A stretch of 64,000 nucleotides of DNA from Phaseolus vulgaris (Eukaryota; Streptophyta; Magnoliopsida; Fabales; Fabaceae): the NCBI RefSeq assembly GCF_000499845.2, contig NC_023749.2, positions 31,924,041 through 31,988,040 of the forward strand. The letters run 5' to 3'. The translations under genes were made by a program, and so were the position numbers. Under the pieces are notes generated by a model. That model saw nothing but the letters and a program-made list of their open reading frames with translations. It searched no databases and was not told where the DNA came from. Every line of letters starts with the position of its first letter. Position 1 is the stretch's first letter. Positions 10,172-20,853 of this stretch are shown here, one piece after another.

Positions 10172-11232
10172 TGTAAGAATGTATGACTTTAAACTAGAGG
10201 GGGGATGAATGGTTTAAAGAAGATTTTCGCAAACTTTTAAGTCTAGAATGAAATTACTTCGAGAAAAACTTGATTAAGAAATCAGTTTGCCAAAACACAA
10301 AGCAAATAAGCACAGCACCAGAAAAACAATCGGTTGTTTCGCAGAAACAATCAGTTGTTTATACTAGTTCACTCTTAACCAAGAGCTACATCCATTCTTC
10401 CCAGAAACCACTGGGGAATCCACTAAGCAATCAACCCTAGATTACTTACAATACCACCAAAGAAGTGACCTTGATCCTCTCAAGACACACACTTCCTTTG
10501 GCTCAGCACAACACCACTAAGAATGCTGATCTTGACAACCTCAAGAACACACAACACTTCTCAGCTCCACACACAGAGTTTCTTCAAAGTACAAAGGATT
10601 ACACTTGTTACAGAAAAATATTTGAAATCAATACAAGATGAAAATCCTATATCACACTCTCTTTGATCCAAGCAATCTCAAAGCAATCTCTAACTCTTTC
10701 AAAAGCTACATCAGTGAAAAACTCAAATATGTTTTTCTTTGATTAAATCTCAGTTGTTGTTTGTTACATAATTTTGACAAACTATTTATTGCATTCAAAG
10801 CTTGGTCAAAGCATTTAAAAGTGGAGTGTATTCAGTTATAAAATCATTTAATGCTCAGTCAAAACACAAAACAGTTTTCTATTATGGTCCCAAAACAAAC
10901 AATCGGTTGAATGCTCGATTCAATCGGTTGTTTTGGTTTGACAGCAAGTCAACCATCAAAAACAGTTTTCAACCTTTCTAAAAACACCTATGTATAAAAC
11001 AATCGGTTGTTTCGACAAAACAACAGGTTGTTTTTCACTTAGTTTGAAAAACACTTTTCATTTAAAAGGTTTGAGAATGCTTATGCTTTGGATTCAATCA
11101 AGAGTGGATTTACACATAAAATCTACCCCAGATCCTATCTAAAGACAGCTCAGCAACAGCATGCACATCCAGCCTTTCATCAACCTTCAAAGGGTTTGGA
11201 TTCTTCAAAGCTTGAACACACTTGATTTAACA
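10172..11232 (-). repeat. 3' LTR of element B
   Basis: Reading on the minus strand it starts TGTTAAATCAAGTG at 11232 and ends ATTCTTACA at 10172. It is homologous to the other family LTRs, with paired CAATCGGTTG-type motifs at about 10325-10365, 10893-10935 and 10996-11035. It is slightly shorter than the split 5' LTR of the same element (about 1130 bp). Confidence 0.88.
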
Positions 11233-11678
11233 ATCTCCCCCTATTTGATGAAGACAAATCCCTGGTTGCTTGTGTTGGTTTTGATTGAATCTGAAGCAGT
11301 TCCTGCAAGAAAAAGTTTAAGCAAAGCACAATATATCTGATATACGGTTAGAGTAAAAACAGAAACAGTATATTAGCACTTTAAAAACCAGCAGAAAAAG
11401 GTTTACTTAAACACTCATAAACCACATAGAGTTTTGCAGAAATAAAAGATAATGAAAGACAACACAGCATAAATCTCCCCCTATTTGTCTTCACAAATAG
11501 AAAAAAAGAAGAGATAAAGAGATAATTGTTCCAGATCATACAAAAATTTAAAGCAGAAGCAATTAAACTGATACATGACCAAAAACAATCGGTTCTTTCG
11601 TGAATTCAACCGGTTGTTTTTCCTCTAATCATCTTTACCATACTAGAGTTCAAAAATTTGATTCTGAACAACTTCTAT
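11233..11678 (-). promoter_or_regulatory. 3' untranslated region and polypurine tracts of element B
   Basis: The minus strand reads ATAGGGGGAGAT directly before the 3' LTR and a second CAAATAGGGGGAGATT near 11470-11490. Both, with the TTTGTCTTCATC phrase, correspond to the two PPTs of pol-bearing element 1. A motif pair lies at about 11582-11625. No ORF is visible here. Confidence 0.72.
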
Positions 11679-12824
11679 CTATTCATCGAAGGTCATGAAC
11701 CGTGTATCCATGTTGTTGAACCTGTTATCTATGCTCTGGAAGTTGCTTACACACAAATCATGAAGATTTCTTTGATTCTCGGCAAATCCATCAAGCCTAT
11801 TGACCATGCATCTTTCAAAAGAAGACATGGATGGCATTTCATCTTCTTGATTCCCTACACTGGTTCCAACACCTTGATTGGTTTCATGTTGCTCTTCATG
11901 GTGAAAATCCATGTCAGCAGCTTGATCTTCTTCATCAAACTCAGCAGCTGCAACACTTGAAGAGGCACCATGATCACCATCTTTGCTCACCCATTTGCCA
12001 CCTATTTTGGTGAATCCCATCTTGCTAAGAGAGCCATTGTTCATCTCTTGAGTTGACTTAACCAACTCAAATGTCTCATCTTCCAAATTCACTTCAAAAT
12101 AAAGCATAAATTTAGAGATCAAAACAGCATAGGGATAGTGATAATCACTTAACCTCATGGCTTTTTGTATGTGCTCTTTAGTAATGTGGATCCAATTGAT
12201 TATGATCTTCTTCATTATGCAGTAGATGTACATAAGGTCTTCTTCTGTAAGGTCATAATGATTGCTTCCCCTTGGAGTGAGAATCCAAGTTACAATAAGA
12301 GCAAGCAATCTCTCATCTAGCTTTAAGCCTCCAACCGAACAAGTTCTTACTTGGGCATTTTGATTCTTCAAGCAACTCTTGTAGTATTGGACTTTGTTGA
12401 AATCCTCCACTACTCCAAGATTTCCCTTGTTGATTCTTAGGCCAGCATATTTCAGACCAGCAACAGCAGTCCACACATCATAAGTGATCTCCATGTCAAC
12501 TCTCTTCACATGAGAAACAAGGTTGTTTCCCTCAAACTTGAGGTTGGTGTAGAATACCTTAATCAAATCAGAGTAGATGTTTCCCTTCATCTCCAATAAC
12601 CTTCTTAAAGATTGATCTTTGAGCAGCTTCCTCACATTATCTAGCTTTTTGCTTTTCAGCCAATCAAAGGAAACAACTTTGGGGTTGTTTATCACCTTTG
12701 TGCTTGTTTCAAACCTATACCATTCAATGAGCTCATTGTCTCCAGAAAACCATCCCTCTAATCTCCCTCCAGACCTCACTGCTCTGGTTTTGACCCTCTT
12801 TGATGTAGGATGAGTTGATTTCAT
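11679..12824 (-). CDS. ORF2: uncharacterised retrotransposon-borne protein (element B)
   Basis: Intact frame of 381 codons from the Met at 12824 to a TAG at 11679. The frame is open upstream to about 13019, but no ATG lies there, and copies A and D start at the same Met. It has a basic N-terminus (KRVKTRAVRSGG), then EGWFSGDNELI, FETSTKVINNPKVVSFDWLK, a middle block with NNLVSHVKRVDMEI, SVGGLKLDERLLALIV and ILTPRGSNH, then DYHYPYAVLISKFMLYFEV. An acidic stretch and a probable coiled coil (NRLDGFAENQRNLHDLCVSN) end it. I see no enzyme motif, signal peptide or clear transmembrane segment. It occupies the place of pol. It may match the family databases call 'putative plant transposon protein'; I could not check. 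Its role is unknown. Confidence 0.82.
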   Translation of the reverse strand: MKSTHPTSKRVKTRAVRSGGRLEGWFSGDNELIEWYRFETSTKVINNPKVVSFDWLKSKKLDNVRKLLKDQSLRRLLEMKGNIYSDLIKVFYTNLKFEGNNLVSHVKRVDMEITYDVWTAVAGLKYAGLRINKGNLGVVEDFNKVQYYKSCLKNQNAQVRTCSVGGLKLDERLLALIVTWILTPRGSNHYDLTEEDLMYIYCIMKKIIINWIHITKEHIQKAMRLSDYHYPYAVLISKFMLYFEVNLEDETFELVKSTQEMNNGSLSKMGFTKIGGKWVSKDGDHGASSSVAAAEFDEEDQAADMDFHHEEQHETNQGVGTSVGNQEDEMPSMSSFERCMVNRLDGFAENQRNLHDLCVSNFQSIDNRFNNMDTRFMTFDE

Positions 12825-13628
12825 GACAGCAGAAAAAAGGGGCAAAGAAGACTCACACAAGGAGAGCAAGAGTTGTTGCAAGAGATGGCTCAATTGGTTG
12901 TTCTTATGAGAGAGACCAGCTGCAACAGAATTTAAAGGGGAATCAGAACCAAAACTGCATTCAATGACGTGAGTGGGTTTCAGTTTTTCAGAGAGAAAAG
13001 ACTTGACCAAGACCTGCACAGAAAACGTCAGAAAAAGCAGAAAATCCCATGGTCATCACATGTGATCTTTGACTAGTCATAAAAGCTCTTAAATTTTCAA
13101 GATTTTGGGATATATTCCTTTATGACATGTTGTAACTTCCTTCAAAACATAATCAGCTTTCAACACTTCTTCGTTGACCAAGGATTCTTTCATAATTGTG
13201 AGCTGCAACAACCAGAAATCAAAAAGAAATTAAATCCATTCTTTCCCAGTGCTGTCAGATACAAAACAATCGGTTGTTTCGAGGAAACAATCGATTGTTT
13301 TTCTGCAGTAGTAAAATAGATTTTGAATTTTTGATCATGAGTAGAAAGGATTCATAACAGATGTAATTGAGCATTTCAAAAGAGATATTTAAGCATGAAT
13401 ATGAATTTAAGAAAGGAATTAAAGAGAGAGATAAGGAAGGTTTTATCCTTTGTGATGTTCCTTTAATGAGTCATATGCCTCTTGATCAAGAAGCCTCTTT
13501 TGTCTATTGAGAGCCTTGGACTGATACACAACATTGATTCAGCTTCAATGTTAATCTTTTCCTTCCAAGAACTTGTTCAGATGACTCAATTCCTCATATT
13601 CCTCTAGACTCCCTGCATAAACATGAAT
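12825..13628 (-). promoter_or_regulatory. Gag-ORF2 spacer with acceptor-like sites, element B
   Basis: Non-coding leader between gag and ORF2. Pyrimidine-rich acceptor-like ends are visible on the minus strand: TTTATGCAG ending at 13613, TTTTCTGTGCAG ending at 13014, and TTCTGTTGCAG shortly before ORF2 (near 12918). Element A has the same three in the same order. A motif pair lies at 13263-13305. A start for ORF2 by splicing is inference only. Confidence 0.5.
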
Positions 13629-15360
13629 TCAAGCAACAAGGTTTGGTCCCCTTACAAATTTGGGTCCATTTGGTTTACTGTTATCATTTTGAAACCTCAC
13701 AACCTTTAGTAATCCATTTCATAAAGCCTCTGGCAACCAAAAATTTTCTTATTTTGCAGAATCTAACAGAATGGCCTTTCTTCATGCAATAAAAGCATGT
13801 AACAACCGGTTGTTTCGACTTAACAATCGGTTGTTTTACTGGCTTTCTTGAAAAACTTTTTGAAAACTTATCTTGCTTGTTTTGTGGATTAAAACCTAAT
13901 CCAGCTCTTCCAAAAACACATTTTTCAGATGCCAAGACATTCTCAAAGTTGAATTTTCCTTTAGAAAGCTTATCCACAGTACTTACAAGATAATGCACTT
14001 TCCTTTCAAGGTTTTCACAATTTTCACAAATGAGAGTGTCACACTTGCAAGAAGAGTTTTTGCAATGTGTTTCAAGTTTTTCAAAATCCCTTTTAGATTT
14101 TTCCAGCTCTTCTTCAAGTGCCTTCACTCTCTTTTCAAGCCAGTTGTTAAGATCTTTCAATCGGTTGTTTGAAAGAACCAATCGATTAGCTTCATCATGT
14201 GTTTCTTGAAAAGCTTCAAGCAATTCACTATAATTTCTTCATTTAAAGAAGCACATGAACTTACCTCACTTGAGCTACAAGACTCATCATCTTCTTTAGC
14301 AATCAAGCATATGTTTGCCTTTTCTTCTTCACTTGATGATGAACTTGATGAGGAGACTTCATTCTCATCCGAAGCTATGTAGGCCCTTTTTGACTTTCCC
14401 TTCTTTTCTTTGTAGCTTGACTTTTTCTCCTTGCTTTCTTTGTTTGGGCAATCTGCCTTTATGTGCCCTTGCTCACCACAACCAAAACAAGTATAGTTAT
14501 CGGAATTAAAATCATTGGATTTTTTGTTTCCATACCTTTCTTTGTTGGTGTTTTGTTGCGGTTCCTTTTCTAGAATTTGCTAAACTTTCTAGATAGCAAA
14601 CTAAGGTTCTCTTCATCACTTTCATCACTGGATTTGCTTGCTTTTGTGCTTGACAGCTTTTAAGGCAATACTCCTTACATGCTTGTCTTCGCTTTCTTGA
14701 ACATTGGGTCGATTCATTTCTAACTCATGTTCCCTAAGCTTGCCAAACAAAGAAGTCATACTCAATGATGTTAGATCTTTAGATTCAGATATAGCAGTTA
14801 CCTTAGGTTGCCAAGACCTATCAAGACATTTAAGGATCTTGATGTTTAGCTCTTCTTTTTCAAAGGTTTTCTCAAGGCTCATGAGGTGATTGATGATGTG
14901 CGTGAACTTTTTCTGAACTTCAGCAATTGTCTCACCCTTGAGCATTCTGAACATTTCATACTTATGGATTAGAGTATGCTTCCTATCTCTTTTCACCTCA
15001 TTGGTACCTTCATGAGTTACCTCCAAGGTGTCCCACATTTCCTTTGCTGATTTGCATTGAGAGACCCTGAAAAATTTCATCTGAATTTAAGGCAGAAGTT
15101 ATTATGTTTTTAGCAATGCAATCAAATTTGGCCATCTTGCTTTCAGAATCAGTCCATTGAGACCAAGGTTTTTCAATGGAAGATCCATCTTTTTCAATCT
15201 TTGGAACAAAGGGGCCATTTTCAATTGCATCCCAAATACCTTTGTCAAGTGATTCCACAAAGATTTTCACTTTGACTTTCCAAAATTGGTAGTTCAAACC
15301 ACAGAACAGAGGTGGTCTGTTGATTGAAGCACCTTCCCCAAAAGGTAGTCTATCAGCAAC
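13629..15360 (-). pseudogene. Copia gag (frameshifted), element B
   Basis: Gag of element B, readable in pieces on the minus strand. The capsid start (NYQFWKVKVKIFVESLDKG) is near 15290. The middle (REHELEMNRPNVQESEDKH) runs to about 14690. Knuckle 1, CFGCGEQGHIKADC, is near 14450-14490. A long coiled coil (NRLKDLNNWLEKRVKALEEE) covers about 14040-14200. Knuckle 2, CFYCMKKGHSVRFC, is near 13765-13805. The initiator codon is altered and there are frame breaks near 15070, 14600, 14230 and 13690. Gag ends with GPNLVA and a stop at 13629-13631. Gag would form the particle and bind RNA. Confidence 0.85.
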
Positions 15361-15422
15361 TTAAAAAACAATTTTAGGATCACACTTGAATAAATTTCAA
15401 GAACCAAGCTCTTGATGCCAAT

Positions 15423-15612
15423 TGTAAGAATGTATGGCTTTAAACTAGAGGGGGGGGGGTGAATGGTTTAAAGAGGGTTTTCGCAAACTTTTAAGTCTAA
15501 AATGAAATTACTTCGAGAAAAACTTTATTAAGAAATCAGTTTGCCAAAATACAAAGCAAATAAGTACAGCACCAGAAAAATAATCGGTTGTTTCGCAGAA
15601 ACAATCAGTTGT
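15423..15612 (-). repeat. 5' LTR of element B, downstream (U5) piece
   Basis: The minus strand reads to ATTCTTACA at 15423, followed by the spacer and TTGGCATCAAGAGC, a variant of the usual initiator-tRNA primer site. The LTR breaks at 15612 with GTTGT, the left copy of the target duplication of element C. It resumes at 25292. The insertion cut through one half of a paired CAATCGGTTG motif. Confidence 0.9.
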
Positions 15613-16758
15613 TGTACCGACCAGGTCATCAGGCGTGATGACGTGTCTTGCACGTGCTCGAGTGGGGCGTGCTCAATGGAACGCATAGGCTAGAAAAGAT
15701 GAATGGCTCGGAAGTAGGCATAGTCGCCGATCAGTGGATTGGAGCACGTCGCCTCGGAAGTAGGCATAGTCGCCGATCGGTGGGTTGGCGTTCTCCGATG
15801 TCTAGAGTGCGTAACCAGAATTGCGTCGCAGTCGCCACATGAGAATGCTAGGAGATCGGGTGGTTTACACACCGCCACAGGGAGCACATCGCCGGGTCTC
15901 CCAGCGAACTTAGTTATGGCTGTCGAAGGCTCAGAAGGGTAATTCCAAGCGTGTAAGTTCAGTAAGACGATGGTGGCACCAGCTTGGGGCATGAAAGTCG
16001 AGTGGGTTGGGGGAAACACCTTGCTCATCAGCGACAGGTTTCCCAGAGCGGACGTTTGTTGGTGGCAAGGTTTCCCCAGCTAGAACATGCATGGCGTAGC
16101 AGTAAGGAGGGTGCCATTCGCGATGAGCGATATCACAGAGATGATGCACTTTGTTGCATCCGATACTCGCCTTGACGGGTGGTGTTTCACAGCGCATTAC
16201 GTGCTGGGTTGCTCTTTGAGTTGAGGACTTAGCTGTGCGGCTGGTTACTACACAAGAATGACGCTCAAGTTACTCCAACCTAGATGATGACACGTGTAGG
16301 GTTGGGAGCAATGGAGAAATGACGCTCAAGTTGCCTTAGCTCAGATGACGACGCGTGTAGGGCTGGGCGCTACCTGCTGTCCCAGCCTAGATGGCAACAC
16401 GTGCAGGGCTGGACGCGAGCCACGCGTCCAAAAGCATAACGACCTGGAGAGAGAAGAAACCCAGCTATAAAGGTAACTTTAACAGAATCTGCAGAGGTAC
16501 GTTTTTCATTACGGCTGATACTGCTAAGGTTGTGTGCCTACAGTACGGTCCTACAAAGCATATTCTCTCTTAGTTTTTGGGTGTTCTTGCCACTGACTTG
16601 AGCGTCGGAGCGCCACCGGCCGCAGAGGCGCCACTGTGTGTTTTTCAGGTTCTCAGAGAGGCTATTTGTGGAGTGGACTTGGAGGGCACGTGGTGTCAAG
16701 CTGGTGAGGAAGATCGTGACGAGGCAACGCTCTTGCGCTGAGTCAACCGGCAAGATCA
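15613..16758 (+). repeat. 5' LTR of element C
   Basis: TGTACCGACC to CGGCAAGATCA, 1146 bp. It has a TATA-like CTATAAAGG near 16463 and the shared phrase CTGACTTGAGCGTCGGAG at 16593-16610. A local duplication of about 44 bp (unit GGAAGTAGGCATAGTCGCC, near 15709 and 15755) is absent from the 3' LTR, which explains most of the length difference. Confidence 0.93.
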
Positions 16759-16760
16759 TC

Positions 16761-16778
16761 TGGCGCCCACCGTGGGGC
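16761..16778 (+). promoter_or_regulatory. Primer-binding site of element C
   Basis: TGGCGCCCACCGTGGGGC begins two bases after the 5' LTR. This is the usual tRNA-primed site of Tat/Ogre-like Gypsy elements; from memory the primer is a tRNA-Arg, which I could not verify here. Confidence 0.8.
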
Positions 16779-16921
16779 CGTATAAAAGGTGATTCCCAAC
16801 CATAGTTTGTGTTCGTGGTGCTTCGAGTGTTTTCTGTTCGACTGCTCGCTATCGCAGTCGACTCCTGAAGTTCTCACCGTTTGTTTGGAGTTCTTTGAGA
16901 TGCTGAGTTTGCTGAGGAAGG

Positions 16922-18270
16922 ATGAGGACAACGCGCTCAAGTTCAGTTGCGCCATCAACAGACGAAGATGTTGTGTCCATGACGTAAGTGATGGACATGA
17001 TGAGGACGCTGCAGGAGAACGTGGCTGCATCGCGTTCTGAGCAGGAAAGGATGCACAAGGCGCTGGTGGCCTCACAAGCAAGGAACGAAGAGCTCAACAG
17101 GATCAACGAAGAGCTGCGCAAAGCCCTTCAGGAGCGGGAGGAGCGTGCGGCAAGGGACAGATCTGCACCCCCATCCCCACCACGCAGCTTTCCTATGCCA
17201 TTTTCTCAAGAGATCATGGACTCGGTAGTCCCGGCTAACACCGTGGCAGTGAAAGCATCTTTCACTGGGGTGGAGGACCCTGAAGCCCATCTCGCGGCGT
17301 TTCATACTCAGATGATGCTCTCGGGGGGCTCAGACGCGGTGTATTGTAAGGTGTTCATGAGCACTTTGAGCGGAACGGCGTTGGACTGGTTCGTTAGTAT
17401 ACCCACTGGCCACATTACCACGTTCCAACAGTTTTCCAAGATGTTTGTCGAGCAGTACATAGTGAACAAGGCGCCACCTTTGGTGTCTTACGACTTGTTT
17501 GATATAAGGCAGTACCAAGGGGAGTCCTTGAAGGATTTCCTGAACTGATTCGGAGCTCGGATAGTTCGTTTGCCAGGAAAGGATGAAGAGATGTTCGTGC
17601 ACGCCTTCAAAAAGGGCGTGTTGCCTGGGCCTTTTAGTGAGTCGCTCATCAGGAGCCACCCCGCCACGTTCGCCGAAATCCGGCGACGTGCTGTGGCTCA
17701 CATCGCCGCCGAGAGCGAGGTCACCGAGAAGAGAGGAAATGTGGCCCCAACTAAACCACGCGCCCAAGCAAGGGTACAACCTCAGAGGGTAATGGAGGCG
17801 GCGGCGGGAAAGAGGGATCAAAGGACGCGTCATCCTTACAACCCTAAGAAAAATAAGAGCAAGGGACCAGGGCGCCCTAGGGAGAGTAATCGCCCCCCGA
17901 GGTATGAGTTTGTGATGGGTCTGGCTGATTTGATCGCCATCCCAAACATAGCTGCCAGGCTCAAAGTGCCTGAGAAAACGGCGGAGAAGATTTTGGGGCC
18001 AAAGCCAGACGCATGGTGGGAGTTCCACAAGAGTTTTGGCCACTCTATCAACTCGTGTTTGGCTCTGGGACACCAGCTCGCCGAGCTGGTCAAATGTGGT
18101 TTCCTGAAGGATTACTTGCTGGAGAAGCAAGCGGACCAAGCATCAGGGTCTCAACCGGCGAGCAGCGGGGGGCAACAGCACGAGGTGCCTATTCACGGCG
18201 AGATCCACACCATAGCTGGCGGATTCTCCGGCGGGGGGTGCACAGCGTCGCAACGAAAGAGGTACGCGAG
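16922..18270 (+). pseudogene. Gypsy gag, element C
   Basis: Starts at ATG 16922 (MRTTRSSSVAPSTDEDVV). The frame is interrupted by TAA at 16985-16987 and TGA at 17546-17548, but the phase is unchanged throughout. A coiled coil follows (NEELNRINEELRKALQEREE, about 17085-17150). The capsid core (EAHLAAFHTQM, GTALDWFVSIPTGHI, FSKMFVEQYIV) spans about 17275-17465. A basic region (HPYNPKKNKSKGPGRP) near 17830-17880 follows. I see no classical CCHC knuckle in this Gag. Both stops fit C-to-T change of a Gln and an Arg codon. Confidence 0.85.
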
Positions 18271-19000
18271 GTCGATAATGTCAGTAGAAGTCTTTGAGGA
18301 TCACTCGCCCGATGTGGACATCACGTTCACCCAGGGGGACCTCAGGGACGTGGTGCCTCACGACAACGACCCTATTGTGATCTCACTTGTCACGGCGGGA
18401 AGGACCGTCCACCGGGTGCTGGTTGACAAAGGAAGCTCAGCAGATGTGATGTTTTGGCCAACCTTTGAGAAGTTACAACTGTCCCCTTATCAGCTAAGAC
18501 CATATGGGGGCTGCTTGTATGGTTTTGCCGGCGACCAAGTGGAGGTGAGGGGGTATATCGAGCTGAGGACGACCTTCACCGATGGCTTGGCCTCACGAAT
18601 AGAGAAGATCAGGTATCTTGTTGTAAACGCCCCGTCAGCATACAACATACTACTGGGGAGGCCAACGCTCAACAGAACGGGAGTTGTGCCTTCGACAAGG
18701 CACATGAAGGTCAAGCTGTCGTCTATGGAGGGTATGATCATCACTATTTGCTCCGACCAGAAGGAGGCGAAGAAGTGTTACGAAAACAGCCTCAAGAACA
18801 AGAGGTTCGTGTGCCACGTAACCACAACGCCTCCCCCTGGCGTGGAGCCGGAGCGCGAACCCCGGCGAGTTTCGGATGCGACGTTAGAGGTGGTCGCCGA
18901 GGGCGATGTGCCGATGGGGAATGTAGAGGCGAGGTCGGAGAGAAACTGCTCGGAGACCGCCAGAGAAACCGGTATCGCAAGGGCGCTGATCTTCAGCGAG
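18271..19000 (+). pseudogene. Gypsy protease region, element C
   Basis: Aspartic protease that would cut the polyprotein. The active-site block VLVDKGSSADVMFW has its Asp at 18425-18427. The usual flanking segments follow: ELRTTFTDG, YLVVNAPSAYNILLGRPTLN and KVKLSSMEG. Family members usually have Gln or Thr after the active Asp, so the Lys here is a little unusual. It is in frame with gag upstream and RT downstream. Confidence 0.88.
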
Positions 19001-20853
19001 AGGAAACCTCAGCCAGTAGAGGAATGGCTCGAGAAGGAGATCAGCGGTAAGGTGTTTAAGTTGGGAAGAACCCTAGATAGCAAGACGCAAGACCAGATCA
19101 CCGAGGTACTAAGTAGACACTTGGATGCGTTTGCGTGGGCTGCTTCAGATATGCCGGGGATCGACCCCGATTTCTTGTGCCATCGTTTGGCAATGGACCC
19201 CCAAGTCAGGCCCATCCGCCAAAGAAGAAGAAAATTCAATGAGGAGAAGAGATAGGCGATCAAAGAGGAGACGCGGAAACTACTTGCAGTGGGCCACATC
19301 AGAGAAATCCAATATCCAGAATGGCTCGCTAACGTTGTCCTGGTCAAGAAGAGCAGCGGGAAATGGCGGATGTGCGTTGACTTTACAGACTTAAACAAGG
19401 CCTGCCCGAAGGACTCTTACCCTTTGCCAAGCATTGACGCCCTAGTAGACAGTGCATCAGGGTGCAAGCTGCTCAGTTTTCTGGATGCCTTCTCGGGGTA
19501 CAACCAAATCAAAATGCACCCCATGGACGAAGAGAAGACCGTCTTCATGACGGAAAGGTCATGTTATTGCTACAAGGTAATGCCCTTCGGGTTGAAGAAT
19601 GCAGGGGCCCCATACCAAAGGCTGATGGACAAGGTGCTCGCGCCCATGCTCGGAAGGAATGTGCAGGCATACGTCGACGACATGGTCGTGACATCCCTGG
19701 AGAAAGACAAGCACGTCACAGACTTGGAAGAGTTGTTCATCACAATAGCCAGGTACAAGCTAAAACTGAATCCTGAAAAGTGCGTTTTTGGTGTAGAAGC
19801 AGGGAAATTTCTGGGGTTTCTTCTGTCAGAGAGGGGGATTGAGGCTAACCCCGAGAAGTGCGCCGCCATTTTGGCAATGAGGAGCCTCGCCAAGGTGAAG
19901 GAGTTGCAGCAACTCACGGGGCGCATGGCCGCCCTGTCTCGATTCGTATCTGCAAGCGGAGAAAAGGGCTACCCATACTTCCAATGCTTGAAGAGGAACA
20001 ACAGATTTGTTTGGACGAAGGAGTGTGAGGAGGCCTTCGTAAAGCTCAAGGAATATTTGGCGAGCCCTCCAGTTCTGTGCAAGCCCCAAGACATAACACC
20101 CCTCAGGCTGTACTTTGCCATAACTGAGAGGGCGATCAGCGCAGTGCTAGTGCAGGATCAGGACCAGATCCAAAGGCCTATATATTTCGTTAGCAAAGTT
20201 CTGCAAGGCCCGGAGGTGAGGTACCAGGCCCTAGAAAAGGCAACATTGGCGGTTGTATTCTCGGCGAGGAGATTGCGCCATTACTTCCAGAGCTTCACGG
20301 TACTGGTGATGACTGATCTGCCAATCCAGAAGGTTTTGAAGAAGCCCGATGTGGCTGGAAGGATGGTGAAGTGGGCGGTCGAGCTTTCGGAGTTCGACAT
20401 CAAGTATGAACCCCGGGGATCGGTCAAAGGGCAAGTCTTCGCCGATTTCGTGGTCGAGTTGTCCTCTGAGGTGGTACAGAACGCCGAGGGTGACTTTCGT
20501 TGGGTACTCTTTGTTGATGGGTCGTCCAACCAGCTGGGCAGCGGGGCTGGGGTCATTTTGGAAGGGCCCAACGGAGTTTTGATAGAGCAGTCATTGAGGT
20601 TCGCTTTCAAAGCAAGCAACAACCAAGCAGAGTATGAGGCTTTGATCGCTGGAATCCTGTTGGCTAAGGAAATGGGGGCGAGAGTGCTGATGGCCAAGAG
20701 CGACTCTCTGTTGGTCACAAGGCAAGTAACTGGCGAGTTCCAAGCCAAGGACCCACAGATGGCAGCCTACTTGGAGTACGTGCAAGAGCTAAGAAGATCT
20801 TTCGCTTCATTTGAAGTGGTGCACGTGCCAAGAGAACAGAATGCCCAGCTGAC
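19001..20853 (+). pseudogene. Gypsy RT and two RNase H domains, element C
   Basis: RT begins near 19100 (FAWAASDMPGIDPDFLCHRL). A TAG at 19253-19255 interrupts it and the frame resumes at once. Core motifs: KWRMCVDFTDLNKACPKDSYPLP, FLDAFSGYNQIKMHP, MPFGLKNAGAPYQRLMD and AYVDDMVV (YVDD at 19670-19681). The first RNase H covers RLYFAITERAISAVL to about VTDLPIQKVL-type sequence near 20320. The second runs from WVLFVDGSSNQLGSGAGV (about 20500) through NNQAEYEALIAGI to VPREQNAQ. A frameshift near 20850 ends the frame. Confidence 0.92.

Noticed and set aside
11658..12013. Plus-strand frames opposite ORF2 of element B
   Set aside because: They are antisense shadows of the conserved ORF2 frame; other ORF2 copies do not keep them open.
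17330..18139. A 269-codon minus-strand frame opposite element C gag
   Set aside because: It lies wholly antisense to recognisable Gag coding with GC-rich codons, which keeps the opposite strand open by chance.
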